Shown here piece by piece: positions 44,146 through 55,099 of a stretch of 64,000 nucleotides of DNA. How positions within the stretch are numbered: position 1 is the stretch's first letter; every line of letters starts with the position of its first letter. The position numbers and the translations under genes are program-made. This DNA is from Prionace glauca (lineage: Eukaryota > Chordata > Chondrichthyes > Carcharhiniformes > Carcharhinidae): NCBI GenBank assembly GCA_037974335.1, contig CM075760.1, positions 8,925,432-8,989,431 of the forward strand. The letters run 5' to 3'. Under the pieces are notes generated by a model that saw nothing but the letters and a program-made list of their open reading frames with translations, ran no database searches and had not been told where the DNA came from.

Positions 44146-45399
44146 GAACACACGTGAACACAAGATAGAACAGGTGGGGAGAAATGTATGTCGAAAAACA
44201 GTTCAATCTGAGAACCGAGAAATAAGCAGCGATCAAAATAGTGCAGCAGGTCAAAGAATGTGAGTGTAAGGTAGGGTCTGAGCAAGATACAAATGTAAAC
44301 TGGTGATAACTTGAAAGGTGTGTTTTTCTATCCCTGTGCATAGTTCCTGTTAAAAACTGAGCAATGTTCCTATGCAGGTGAGTGTGGCCCAGTCTGTGCA
44401 TCAGCTCAATGGCTTCCTGTATTCAATGCTGAAACATCTGAGACGTTTAGCCATGGAGCTGTTTTAGAAATCCTTCAGTGGATCAGTCTGTCACTGCCTG
44501 GTCCCTCTGGTTAATGTTTAAGAAATTTCAAAGACTAGGTGGCTGAATGAGACCTCAGCAGGGCATCGGCTCAGTGCTCGCTAACTCTCCACGTTTAAAC
44601 GTTTGATCAACTGTGCTATGCAGGCAAGTATGTCCTTACTCCCTGAGCTGTACACTTCCTATATCACCCAGTGCACCTATACACTTTGAGAGAGATATAA
44701 AAGACATTGACATAGGCAAGGGTGAGTTTAAGTGGAATGATACAGAAACAATCCAACTGAGGGACCAAGATGAATGCGGCCTGAGAGCAGTGAATGATAC
44801 AGAGACACACCAAGGAAGGACATTGCTGCAGGTGAGTATTTATAAATACAGACACACATTAGTGGAGGCTTTGGTGCAGTGCTATTTTAAATGGACGATT
44901 CCCTATTTTGAAACAGTGATACCTAGTTTTATATTCACCCAGAAGAGGAACTACCCTCTTCACGTCCACCTTGTGAAGACCCCTTTGTATTTTATCATAT
45001 CAATCAAGTAGCCTACTCTTATTCTGAATTCCAGTGGATATAAACCTTGTCTCTCTAACCTATCCTCATGAAATAATCCGGCCTTAAAAACAAAGCCTGA
45101 ATGCCAGAAATTTGTACGGACACACAGAATGAAAAACTGAAACCTAATGAAACTCAATGATACACACACACAAGCTGAAAACTGCTCACTGTTACCAAGG
45201 TACCCGATATATAGGGAATCCGGGGATTCTGAAGGGAATAAGGCGAACAAAAATAGGAAATAACATCAAATAAAGAAGTAACAATGAACAGACAAGAAAA
45301 CAGGGGGAAAAGAAAACAGTTAATGGCAAAACAAGAAAAGACATGAAATAGTAAAATTTAGATAACTGAATGACAAGAAATGTTGCACAATGTCCCTGC

Positions 45400-46681
45400 A
45401 CAAATGACCGAACTTCCCCTTGATGCATAAACTAATTGTCTGCTTGTACTCAATGATGAAACAAAACTGAGCAGTTTCCCATGTCCTGTTGACTTATCTC
45501 ATGCCTCTTTCTGTGTCATGGCATGCCGTTCCCCATTTATTACAGCACTGTTTCACAGTCTACGGGCAATCGATCAGAAAACCCTGTTCATCGACCCACT
45601 ATTCATATCCATCTGTGATAAATATTCACCAACATAGGATGGAACAATTACCTGACACGTTTGCATAGACATCGCCAGCGTAGACTCCAGTCTCTTTTGA
45701 GCTCCCAAGCAGCAGCTGTATCAGTCTTGCTTTCTGATACAGCCTGTTCAAGGAAAGTAAAGGAAGAAAAGCTTTAATGATAATTGCGGAGATCAGTTGC
45801 TTAGTGTCCAGAACTTAACAGTGGCTATTCTTTTAAAATTACATTAGAAAAATAAACTAATGGCCAAAGAAGGAGGAAGTGGAATATTGAAAAAAAGGAA
45901 TCCCGGATAAATAAAACCATTTTTTCTGTTTTCCTGTCTACGTTCCCCGCGACTGCAGCTTCAATCAGTGGATTACTGCATATTCCTGGGACACAAAATT
46001 CAACCCGGTTGAAGCCTCCCAGTACACCGAACACAAGCTCAGCAAAACGTACATAGATTATATCCCTCTCACTGAACTATCGAGCAGCATTTGCACAATA
46101 CCTGAATGAATCGCAGTCAATATTCACACCAAGTTTCCAAAACTTTTCAGTGTTAAATTCTTCAATCTGCGTGAAACGCCGAGTGCTGTGAATCTGGAAA
46201 TGAGCATCTGTTTTACCCAGAGACTTGTTTCCCAAGGTCAACCTTCAGGTTTGGAATTCAATTTATGTTGGGTATTGAAGCGAATTTCAAAATGACGAGA
46301 AAAGAAGGGAAATATTAAATCTTGGGGCAGATCCTGAGGGAAATGGATCACAATATTTGGAAGGAGTTGCAGCTGGGAGTGGTCTTATTGATGACTGAGT
46401 GGAAAATATTGGATACTTGGGATTCTGGTTGTCGGTTCTCTTCCCTCCCATTGAATTCCTCCCTGCGATAAGACACATGGATTCATTTTACCTGCACATT
46501 CAGAGGAGAAAGGGAATGACCAACACACTACAGCAATGTCACAGGATCAACATTTCCAAAGAAACTGGTACAGAATTGTACACGGTGCTGTCATGCTGCA
46601 GTTCTGGAACAAAATTTTGCAGAAATAGAATTGTGGTCATTGACATCCTTGTTTAGAATATCTGCACCAGTTGCTGTCTCG
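45400..46681. other. Sequence splitting unit 3; a possible small exon
   Basis: This is not present in units 1 and 2. No repeat was recognised. On the minus strand 45,652-45,743 is bounded by a strong acceptor (a long pyrimidine tract ending GAACAG) and a donor CAG|GTAATT. The 92 nt between are open in one frame. I cannot assign it to any gene. Confidence 0.35.
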
Positions 46682-46755
46682 GTCTCTGTGGCGCAATGGG
46701 TCAGCGCGTTCGGCTGTTAACTGAAAGGTTGGTGGTTCGAGCCCACCCAGGGACG
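46682..46755 (+). tRNA. tRNA-Asn (GTT)
   Basis: A 74-nt cloverleaf: acceptor GTCTCTG/CAGGGAC, D arm TGGCGCAATGGGTCAGCGCG, anticodon loop CTGTTAA (anticodon GTT), T arm GGTGGTTCGAGCCCACC. A TTTT tract follows about 15 nt downstream. It looks functional and lies in the segment private to unit 3. Confidence 0.94.
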
Positions 46756-47050
46756 GAGCTTGCACTATTTTCTCACCATCAGCATTCATAAGCGAACCGT
46801 TGCGGGTTGGTAATGGATTCCGTGGGCATCAATGAAAAAACAGCTCTCAAATGTTACCGGCTGCACTGTTATCTTTTGCACCAACATTATTTAATGACTA
46901 TTGACTACCGACATCTTACATACAGCATTGTATACATGCTTCCATCATACCATTAAACTTAATAATTAGTATCCAGACATGAATTTGTGACCGAGCATTT
47001 GTTCCAATTCCATATCACTGCTTCCATTCATTATTCGATAGATCATAAAT
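46756..47050. other. No gene recognised
   Basis: AT-rich sequence between tRNA-Asn and an old CR1 tail. Confidence 0.4.
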
Positions 47051-47054
47051 GTGT

Positions 47055-47262
47055 CAAACCCAAACTGAAATGTGTTCAATGATGGAGCATCTACAACCCT
47101 CTGGCGCAGAGAATTTCAAAGATTCACTACCCTTTGAGTGAAGTAATTTCTCCTCATCGCTGTCCTGAATTATCAGCGCCTTATCCTGAGATTGTGCTCC
47201 GTGTTTTATTTTCCCGGATCAGGAAAAATAATGTCTCAGCTTCCACCCTATCAAACTCATAG
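47055..47262 (-). mobile_element. Old CR1 3' coding remnant
   Basis: Contains the reverse complement of the CR1 C-terminal tail (GATTCACTACCCTTTGAGTG) and following sequence; strongly diverged. A piece of the dispersed CCAGCATTTT repeat follows at 47,310-47,370. Confidence 0.65.
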
Positions 47263-48125
47263 AATCATAGAATCCCTGCAGGTTTCCAATGCTAACAATT
47301 CCTGCTCGTTAAAGCTGTTGAGAATTTCCAGCATTTTCTGTTTTTGATTCAGTTTCCAGCATCCTCAGATTTTTCTTTTATTCTGTCTAAAAAGCGGAGA
47401 TCCAAACTGCACACACTATTCCAAATGTGATCTCAACAAAACACTGAATAATAGTAACAAGACTTCAAACACTTCAAAACTTAACTCCGTGCTCAAGATT
47501 GGAAGGAGAGTTTGACAGTGGATAATTCGCACTGTGTACATTCGTGTAATCAGTAACGGGATCAGGAAGATTTGATATCTGTATCTCTTTGTACTGTCAT
47601 CTCTAAACTCCAGTTCCTCTCAATGCCGTGTGTCATATATTCGCTTTCCCTGCTTTCCAGGTAAAGCTCGGGTTCACCAACTGTCTGTGCTTCTATCAAA
47701 CAGCTAATTGACCCTGGGAGCTGGACCGTCAGAGGGAGCTAGATGAGAGGCAGCGACAGAAACAGGAAGAGAAGCGATTTGATAGCATTTGGTAAATGAT
47801 TGTGCCAGTTGCTCTCCGTGATGAATGCCTGCCGTGTGTTGCCTTGTAAGTTCCACTGAAGCCACAGTAATGAGGTTGGTGGGATTTGGGAATTGAACGT
47901 GTCACACGAGCAGCTTGCGGGACTATTTCACCTCACTGTCGATTTCATGTTCTAGCGAACAGGAAACGCTGTTTATATTGGCTGATACAGTCCCTTGTGT
48001 TCCATCTAAACATGACAGATGAAAGGAGAAGCTTGTTTTTGGTGAATGAAAAGTCTGAAGTAAAAAAATGGGAGGCAGATGGTTCATGGATAAATTAGTT
48101 CTTTTTTAAAGCGCTTGCATCAACT

Positions 48126-48197
48126 TCCCCGATGGTCTCGTGATTAGGATTCAGTACTTTCATTTCTATGACCACGGTTCGATTCCTGATTAGGTAA
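48126..48197 (+). pseudogene. Strongly decayed tRNA-Glu, unit 3
   Basis: Position and flanks match the unit 1 and 2 copies. A TTC anticodon triplet is still visible in ACTTTCATTT, but all stems are damaged. It is a tRNA pseudogene. Confidence 0.8.
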
Positions 48198-48540
48198 TGT
48201 AGATTCATTTCTGTGTAACGACACTGCGTTACTTCCTGGTCACCACAGGTCTTGTCCGTATCAGAGAGGTTTCCTCTTTTGCGTCTGAATTGGAGATATC
48301 ACGTGTAAAGAAAAGAGAAGAGAGCGATAGGGTCCAAAGCGCTGACGATAGAAATGGTGATGTAGGTTAGGATATGGTTTTTTAATGGGGTAAATTTTAT
48401 TGTTTCTACTGACATAAATATTTCGCAGATCTGGGTCCAAATCTCGGGCTCAGTGACAAGAAATACTTTAATTGAATTAAACAGTAAACTCTCCGACCTC
48501 CAGTGAAGTGGAAGCAGTTTTTCACTCAGAAACTGGTGAC

Positions 48541-49029
48541 TGTATTTAACCTGTTTTCATATCATCTGTTCCACTGATGAGGCCATAACAATTCTTCTGC
48601 TTGAAATCATTAATTATATTAATCATTGTTTATCAGCTCCTAATCATGACTGGAACAATCCTTTTGTATTCCTCATGGTAATAATTCTCAGTCTGTAAAT
48701 GAATTTAAATGAGAGGTGTTTAGTTACGGTTAGTTATTAGGGTTTGCCTCAGCTGGCAGGTTTCAGTTTATACTATTGAATGATACTTCGCTTGTATTTT
48801 CAATGTTAGTGCCGAGTGACCCCCCAAATAAACAGCAGCCAATTCTTCCCTCGTACAGCGAATCTCAGAATCAGCAGGAATCTGCCTTCGATGTGAGCGG
48901 TTTTGAAAGGTGTTTATGTGGATTGTTCTCGGGGTTTGTGTTCACGGGAATACATTCACGTGTCAATGTCAGACCCGCTGTTATAACCGGCACCCAGCAG
49001 ACAACAGCTGTGACCCAGAAACCTGCGGC
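48541..49029. other. No gene recognised
   Basis: Unit 3 similarity ends at about 48,540. A 97-codon ORF on the plus strand has no recognisable domain. The stretch runs up to the RSS of V3. Confidence 0.4.
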
Positions 49030-49068
49030 AGTTTTTGTACGAGGATTTCACCAATTTTCATCACTGTG
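49030..49068 (-). other. Recombination signal sequence (23-RSS) of V3
   Basis: On the minus strand: heptamer CACAGTG, 23-bp spacer, nonamer ACAAAAACT. The spacer ends CCTCGT. Confidence 0.95.
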
Positions 49069-50077
49069 AGATTCTGTGCACAGTAATAGACCGCGGTGTC
49101 AGACAGCAGCAGCTCCGAGATGGTCAATCGGTACACCTTTTCTGATTTCTCGATTGTATCAGAAAACCGGGTCTGAGCGAAATCCGCCTTCAGTTCAGCA
49201 CTGCCGCCCGTATGTCTCCGGACCGCAAACTCGGGCTGTCTGCCTGGGTATTGACGGTACCAGAATAAATAATCTGCATCGTCGGTATAGGTGCAGCTTA
49301 AAGTGACACTTTCTCCCTCTGTCCGTGTGAGTGAGGATTCCTGCTGAGGAACAGAATCTCCATTGCTCAGATCTGGAAAACAGGGTAAAAGAAATAAAAA
49401 ACATTCAGCTGAACGGAGGGTGAAAATTCACAGTCGGTGTAACATAAAAATAGACATTAAATAATATCAAACTCGCTCCAACTGATCTACGTTCCTGTTC
49501 AGAATCCCCAGAAGAGTCCGCGATCTCAATGCCTCTGTCCCTTTCCCCCTCACTGACTAATCATTCCCCATCCCAACTGTATCTTTATTCCTCTCTTCAA
49601 GTGTTCATTGTGTTAATGTGAGTCACTTTCTATAGAACTCCCTCGAAAGGAGATTCGTTGTAATTTCCAGTTGATCTTTTCATTTCACTCAGATTTATGG
49701 GATATCGATTTGGAATCCTCCCCGAATGGAATCATCCTTTCCCTGTCCGCCGTACTGAACCTCTTCATCATTATAAATACATCAATCAGGTTACTCTTTA
49801 ATCTTCTGCCAGAAGATAAATTAATGTTTAGATTGCATTCTGTTGTTGCCATCTCCCAATTCTGGTATCAGGTTTGCTGTGAGTTTTGCCAACCGATATT
49901 CCTGTAAGGAAAAGCCAAGAGCAAAGACTCAAATGCTCTAAGGCAGGCCCGATGTCTGATGAACTGGAGCGCCCTGCTTTTCAAATTTATTCCCCTAGAA
50001 GTTACACTCCTTTTTAAAGAGTGAAACTTACCGACAATGAATGTCACCCAGATCACAGTGAGGACCGAGCGCCGCAT
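49069..50077 (-). CDS. T-cell receptor V segment V3 (TRA/TRD-like)
   Basis: Leader exon 50,032-50,077 (46 nt, MRRSVLTVIWVTFIV, donor G|GTAAGT); V exon 49,069-49,372, acceptor TTCCAG. The intron is about 660 bp, longer than in the other V segments. Domain landmarks: SNGDSVPQQESSLTRTEGES, first Cys in LSCTY, FWYRQYPG, FR3 ADFAQTRFSD and SELLLSDTAVYYC. The germline end is CAQNL before the heptamer. There are no stops in any position of the domain, so it is probably functional. It is the first of the minus-strand V group and is not close in sequence to V1/V2. Confidence 0.92.
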
Positions 50078-50169
50078 TGCTGCTGTTCCTGGATTCCAGG
50101 GACTCTTGTGTCTCCCAAAGCTCAGAATATCGAACAAGACAAGGCTGAGACCATTGGCTGAGGCTGGTC

Positions 50170-50179
50170 TGATGTCACT
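50170..50179 (-). promoter_or_regulatory. V3 promoter decamer AGTGACATCA with adjacent ETS core
   Basis: On the minus strand GGAAGTGACATCA lies about 95 bp upstream of the V3 ATG. It fits the AGTGACRTCA decamer known from TCR V promoters, directly preceded by a GGAA ETS core. A further perfect CRE (TGACGTCA, 50,231-50,238) with an adjacent CCAAT box lies about 155 bp upstream. Confidence 0.6.
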
Positions 50180-50279
50180 TCCTACAGGACGTACGGCAGG
50201 AAGAGCTGAAATCACTGGATCTGATTGGTCTGACGTCATTGACTTCAACACAATTGTTGATTAGACAGAACTGAGACAT

Positions 50280-51779
50280 TGACCATACACTCTGCTGTTC
50301 AGAGCGAGGCGAGTAAACACAGCTCGGTTGATCCTAATTGAGCTAAGACACATTTTTACGTTCAATTGACCTGGAAGAAATCGCTTTGAAGAAGGAAATG
50401 CAAGTGTTGAATGTGGATGAAGCTGTTCCGAGTATTTGAGTCACTGTCATTAATCAGACTGAGTTTGAGACGGGGGTCAATTGGGAAGATGATTTAAGAT
50501 TTTTCCTGTGATAGAGACATATCAAACAGAGCGAGGAAATACTACGAAAGTGAATAGGTGAAACTTCCAAATTTAGTGTATGCTAAAAAGGTTGGTTTAT
50601 CAAATAAACGTTAAAGGTTTACATCTAATTGCTTAATTGAAGTGAGCCTCACATTGAACTCCTCTGTTCGGGTCTGATGCGATCTATCTTGTGGATACAT
50701 TCTCCAGATTCTCTCCTTTTCTGAGGGCTGAAAAATGTCTCCAAACGTACAAGACAAGATCTCTGCTGATTTTCACAAAAGAAACAAAACGGTCCCTTGA
50801 AATATCACGGAGATGTTTTCTCTGATACTGCATTTCTGAGCTACACAGCCAGTAGAGACGTAACAGAATCAGGACGAAAATCCCACACTGGGTGTTCCAA
50901 ACAGCGCTCGCATTGCAAAACAAAATCAAAAGTTCCGCCTCGAAAGTCTGAGTCACCAGCAGCCTCAAAACTAAAACAACATCAAGAACATTTGCGGAAT
51001 GGTATTAGTTAACTCCAGCGTACAGTTATACTGACAGCAATCTTCACAAATTTCATTACTTCAATATACTTTTTTTCCTTTCGATGTGTTTTCCGTGACT
51101 GTAATATTGAACAACCCTCTCTCCGTATCCCCTCGCAGTTTTCTGGAGCTTTTGACTGCGGCCTGCTCACACAGATTATTTAAACAGAGTGTGTTGCCGA
51201 ATAAGAGAAAACTTATACGCGCTGAACAGATTTCGCAAAGCGGTGACTGTGATCTTTAAATCAACCCCAAGTAGATTTTCCCCCGTGCCCACTGAGCTTC
51301 AGAATGTTTCTCGGGGGCTAGTGTGGTTTCTGTCAGCACTAACAATGCAAATTTTTCCGATGATAATACACTGATCAGGATTACATTCCCCTACCACCTC
51401 TTCCACCTCCCCCAGTCTCTGAAACTGCGGCCGTTCCCCTATCAAGATATGACTGTAGCCTTTTCTTTCCATGTCAGCACCAGATCGCCACCAAGTGGTC
51501 TCACAGAACCAGACTCACACACGGAAGTGAGGCATGAACATCCTGAGGACAGAGAACAAGTTATTAAAGGCCGGGATTAGAACCGGTATCTTCAAATATG
51601 ACTCTGTGCTGATTTGTTTGTCGGATTGAAATCGGCAGTTTGTTTGTGTAGCTGCTCCTGGGAACAGTTTCATTGGAAGTTGCTTTGTTTTCCTTTCTCT
51701 GTGCATTGTGGCTACACCGACCGCGATTCTACACAAGCGACAATAGATAGCAGCTGCATTCTGCAGTAAAAAGAAGAAC
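50280..51779. other. Intergenic between V3 and V4; no gene
   Basis: No LINE, SINE or coding gene was recognised with confidence. Confidence 0.4.
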
Positions 51780-51818
51780 AGTTTTTGTACAGGGCTGAGC
51801 TTGTTTTCTGTCACTGTG
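51780..51818 (-). other. Recombination signal sequence (23-RSS) of V4
   Basis: Minus strand: heptamer CACAGTG, 23-bp spacer, nonamer ACAAAAACT; spacer end CCCTGT. Confidence 0.95.
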
Positions 51819-52277
51819 AGACCGAAAGCGCAGTAATACACAACGGCGTCAGCCAGCTTCAGGTCCCGGACAGTTAAACTGGTGAATTTATTCGCAGTCT
51901 GGAGCTCAACAGAGAAACGGCTTTTGGCAAAATCGGCTTTATCTTCACCACTGATCGAGCGTTTCCACAATATAAACTCAGGCTGTGAGTCTGGGTGCTG
52001 CCGGTACCAGTATAGATAGTAGCCGCTCTGTTCAGTATCATATTTACAATTTAAAGTCACCGCTTCTCCTTCTGTCCTAACATCTGAGGAAGGCGACTGA
52101 GTGACAGAATCTCCATGAATCAGATCTGAAAAATAAATATAAAAAGGTGTGACTGGCGAATGTAGCTTTGTTTTACACCATGTTTCAAAAATGTAAAAAA
52201 CAAAGTTGAAATGTGTTTGGTCCACATTTACCTGTCAGAAATATTGCCCACACAACCCAGATGCTGAGCAGCCGCAT
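51819..52277 (-). CDS. T-cell receptor V segment V4 (TRA/TRD-like)
   Basis: Leader exon 52,232-52,277 (46 nt, MRLLSIWVVWAIFLT, donor CAG|GTAAAT); V exon 51,819-52,125, acceptor TTTCAG. The intron is short, about 106 bp. Landmarks: HGDSVTQSPSSDVRTEGEAV, first Cys in LNCKY, YWYRQHPD, FR3 KSRFSVELQTANKF and DLKLADAVVYYC. The germline end is CAFGL. It is intact and probably functional. The FR3 (FSVELQT) and CAF end relate it to V1/V2 although it lies on the other strand. Confidence 0.93.
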
Positions 52278-52289
52278 TGTCTCTGTCTG

Positions 52290-53448
52290 CTCTGTAGAAG
52301 AGGAGTTGGGGATTTTGAAGACATGTTCTAAACCCCGCCCTCAGTAATCTGCTGTGAGTCTCAGGATGTTTTCACTTCACTTCCTGATGTTCCCAGTGAC
52401 ATTGAGAATAGGCAGGCTGGTGAGCTGGCTGCCAATGGCTGGCTGTCAATGGTTGGAAACACTCAGAGCCGGGGAACAGTCAGTGCTTTACGGAAGGAAT
52501 ATTTCCGTTTTACACAGCAGATGGTGACAGTTAAACCCGATTCTGATTATTGTGACCGTCAAACTCAGACTTGCTCCAGGATTTGGTTCATTCAGGATCA
52601 GTCCGTTTAAGCTTTACCATCGGCTCAGCCATGACTGCGAGATTCCCCTCAGGCAATACTGAGACAATTATTGAACACTTATTGCATTTTATGTCGGAGT
52701 GGTTGATTGACTCTCCACATTGTCAACGTCCCTGCCGTTCGAAGCGAAACTCCCAATTCAAGGGTAAAGCTAGTATTTGTTGGTGAAGGAAGGAGTGGTT
52801 CTACCGCCGTTCAGTGATAATGGCCCATTATCAGGGTCTGATAATCAGTTATGGAATCCTTCCCAACATAGTTCAAAGGAAGGGACATGTGTTTGTGACG
52901 ATATGCTTAAAAAGTATACCTGCCGCTTTGGACAAAGGTACTGGCTGTCACTGTACATTCCGTGGAAAAATCTTGAAGTTTTCACATTTCCACTAATGTA
53001 ACGTCTCTCAATGGCACCTCTGTTTAAAATTACTAACTTCAATCGGGTTAGTTATCGTCTATTCAATGAGCCATGACCCTCGGAGTTTGGGATTTGTTTA
53101 AGAGATAATAATGTCAGCACTTCCAGTAACTCGACAACCGTGTGTTCAAAACACGAGAGCAAAGTTCAGACAGCAGATAAACAGTCTCCTGAGGATATGT
53201 AAAGCTTGTCCTCATTACCTACAATTCAATACCAGCCGGCTGGGAAAACCTTTTCGGTGTCACTTCCATTCATAAAAGAAATGAATACGGTGATGAAATG
53301 ATTACAGTGTAATAATTCAGAAAGCAGCTCTCACAATGGGTTTTCATTCACATTTTCATATCCTTTTCCACATCAGACACACCTTCTCTCACTCGCTCTG
53401 GCCTCTGATCAATATCAGGCTCCAATCCGGCTACAATGCGGGTGTTTT
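52290..53448. other. Intergenic; no gene
   Basis: The first 150 bp hold the V4 promoter region (a degraded CRE near 52,383-52,412). The rest shows no recognisable gene or repeat. Confidence 0.4.
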
Positions 53449-53728
53449 TAAGAACATAAGAAATAGGAGCAGAGGTAGGCCATCTAGCCCTTCGAGCCTG
53501 CCCCACCATTCAATAAGGTCATGGCTGATCTGTCGTGGCTCAGTTCCACCTTCCCGCCCTCTCCCCATAATCCTTAATCCCTTCTCTTATCAAAAACCCA
53601 TCAACACGCTTCTTAAAAATATTTAGCGAGGCAGCCTCCACCACTTCAACGGGCAGAGAATTCTAGAGATTCACCACCCTTTGAGTGAAGAAGTTCCTCC
53701 TCAACTCTGTTCTAAACCGCCTCCCCTT
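53449..53728 (-). mobile_element. CR1 LINE 3' end
   Basis: The reverse complement carries ELRRNFFTQRVVNL, SLPVEVVEAASLN and the 3' UTR, ending TTTCTTATGTTCTTA. It is 5'-truncated, little diverged, and close to the private insertion at 38,595-39,085. Confidence 0.9.
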
Positions 53729-53804
53729 TTTGTAATGATTATTGACCACTTTATCTTCTTCAAAACATTGAAGCAAATTGGGTTCAAGCATTTAAATTAT
53801 CATT

Positions 53805-54042
53805 GCAAACAGTGCAGAAGGATGCTATTTGGCCCATTCAGTCTGCATTCTTCGCAATCACACCGAGGCCCAGTCCCCATAGTCCCTACTAGTTTCCCTA
53901 ACACTAAAGGGCAATTTAGTATGGCCGATCAACCTAACTTTGGACTGTGAGGGGAAACCGGAGAACCCAGACGAGAACGTGCAAACTCCACACAGGCAGT
54001 GACCAGAGGCCCCGGCGCTGTGAGGCAACGTGCCACCCAATG
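53805..54042 (-). mobile_element. V-type SINE, degraded
   Basis: The reverse complement has TGGGTGGCACGTTGCCTCAC (head), an internally shortened central domain and a tail with CAGACTGAATGGGCCAAATA. The B-box region is partly lost. Confidence 0.8.
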
Positions 54043-54504
54043 GTGCCTATTCGAAGAAATGTTCCAATGGCGGTGGACAGAAAGGGAGAGAATCTTTGTT
54101 ATTCATTGGCCTGGCCTGACGGTTTCCTTTTGTGGCTCAGTGGAGTTTTGCCGGACTGATTTAAGATGCCGAGCAGAAAATTAGGTTCTGAATCGTTGAA
54201 CTAAATATTGGAAAAAAAATTAAGCAATTACAGGTGAAAAGTGGAAACTGGAGGCAGGAAGGGACAGAGTGAGAAAATAAATTGAAAGGAACAAGGACAA
54301 TTAACGTGTAAACAATTAAGATTCCACAGATGTACTTGTGCAATCTATTTTTAATATGCTGCGAATTGAAATCATAAAGTAATACAGTTCTAAGAGTGGA
54401 CCTCACAATCTATTGTTGTGTTTTGTATTATTTGCACGTTGAGAAAGATCCCTCTGGCTCTCGCACCGCTCAGTGAATTGTTGCTGCTCTTCACCGGTGT
54501 GAGA

Positions 54505-54517
54505 GCGCCCTCTGCTG
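54505..54517 (-). promoter_or_regulatory. CTCF-like motif
   Basis: Minus strand CAGCAGAGGGCGC matches the core of the vertebrate CTCF consensus (CCASYAGRKGGCRS) except for the first C. CTCF sites are known to organise antigen-receptor V arrays. Occupancy here is inference. Confidence 0.4.
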
Positions 54518-54589
54518 CTCAGTCTCTGGAGTTGTCGCTGTGGAATTTTGACTGGGACCCGCGACATCTCTGCAGCAGGGTGGGGACTC

Positions 54590-54690
54590 GAAATACACAG
54601 CGGTGTCGGAGATCAGGACCTTGTTAATCATTACCTCAGTGATCTTGGTAGTTTTACTAAACTTTGATTTCAGAATTTGGGCTCGAAGTT
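54590..54690 (-). pseudogene. V-segment FR3 remnant
   Basis: One minus-strand frame reads LKSKFSKTT, KITEVMINKV and LISDTAVYF without a stop, i.e. FR3 of a TCR V segment. The second cysteine is lost (E follows) and neither the upstream half nor an RSS is recognisable. It is a short relic of a further V gene of the V3-like group. Confidence 0.65.
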
Positions 54691-54734
54691 TCTTATCCCC
54701 CCAAAGTGATAGAGCATGTGAGAGATGGATGCTC

Positions 54735-55095
54735 AGCCAGAACCTGATGTCCTCGTACGTGAGTCGCTGAAAGTAAACGTGCAGTTGCAGCAGGCAGTAA
54801 AGAAGAAAAATGATTTGCTAACCTTCATAGCAAGAGGATTTGAGTATAGGAATAGGGATGTTTTGCTGCAATTCTATCGGGCATTGTGGGGCCACATCTG
54901 GAGTATTTTGTGTAGCTTTGACGTCCTCATCCGAGAAAGGATGTCCTTGCTTCAGAGGGATTGCAGAGAAGGTTTACCAGGCTGTTTCTTGGGATGTTAG
55001 TTTTGCCATTTCAGTAGAGAATGAATCAGTTAGAATTCTATTTAAAGAGTTCAAAACAGTGAGACGAGATCTCACAGAAACTAATAAAATTCCAG
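54735..55095 (+). mobile_element. CR1 RT C-terminal fragment
   Basis: Frames read QLQQAVKKKNDLLTFIARG and RDVLLQFYRALWGHIW followed by further degraded thumb sequence. It is truncated on both sides by the neighbouring CR1 copy. Confidence 0.8.
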
Positions 55096-55099
55096 GAGG

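Larger units (their letters stand above)
43742..48540. repeat. Partial, older unit 3, split by about 2 kb
   Basis: From GGGGCGGTAGGGG at 43,742 to about 45,400 the sequence follows the start of units 1 and 2 with visibly more differences. It resumes at about 47,350 and runs to about 48,540 (matching roughly 8,700-9,845). The intervening roughly 2 kb contains tRNA-Asn and an old CR1 tail. A SINE (43,802-44,145) is private to this unit. The receptor exons and the rest of the unit are absent. Confidence 0.88.

Noticed and set aside
51560-51640. tRNA-like T arm ACCGGTTCTAATCCCGG with a preceding TTTGAAGAT
   Set aside because: No acceptor stem or D arm could be paired; too little for a tRNA call.
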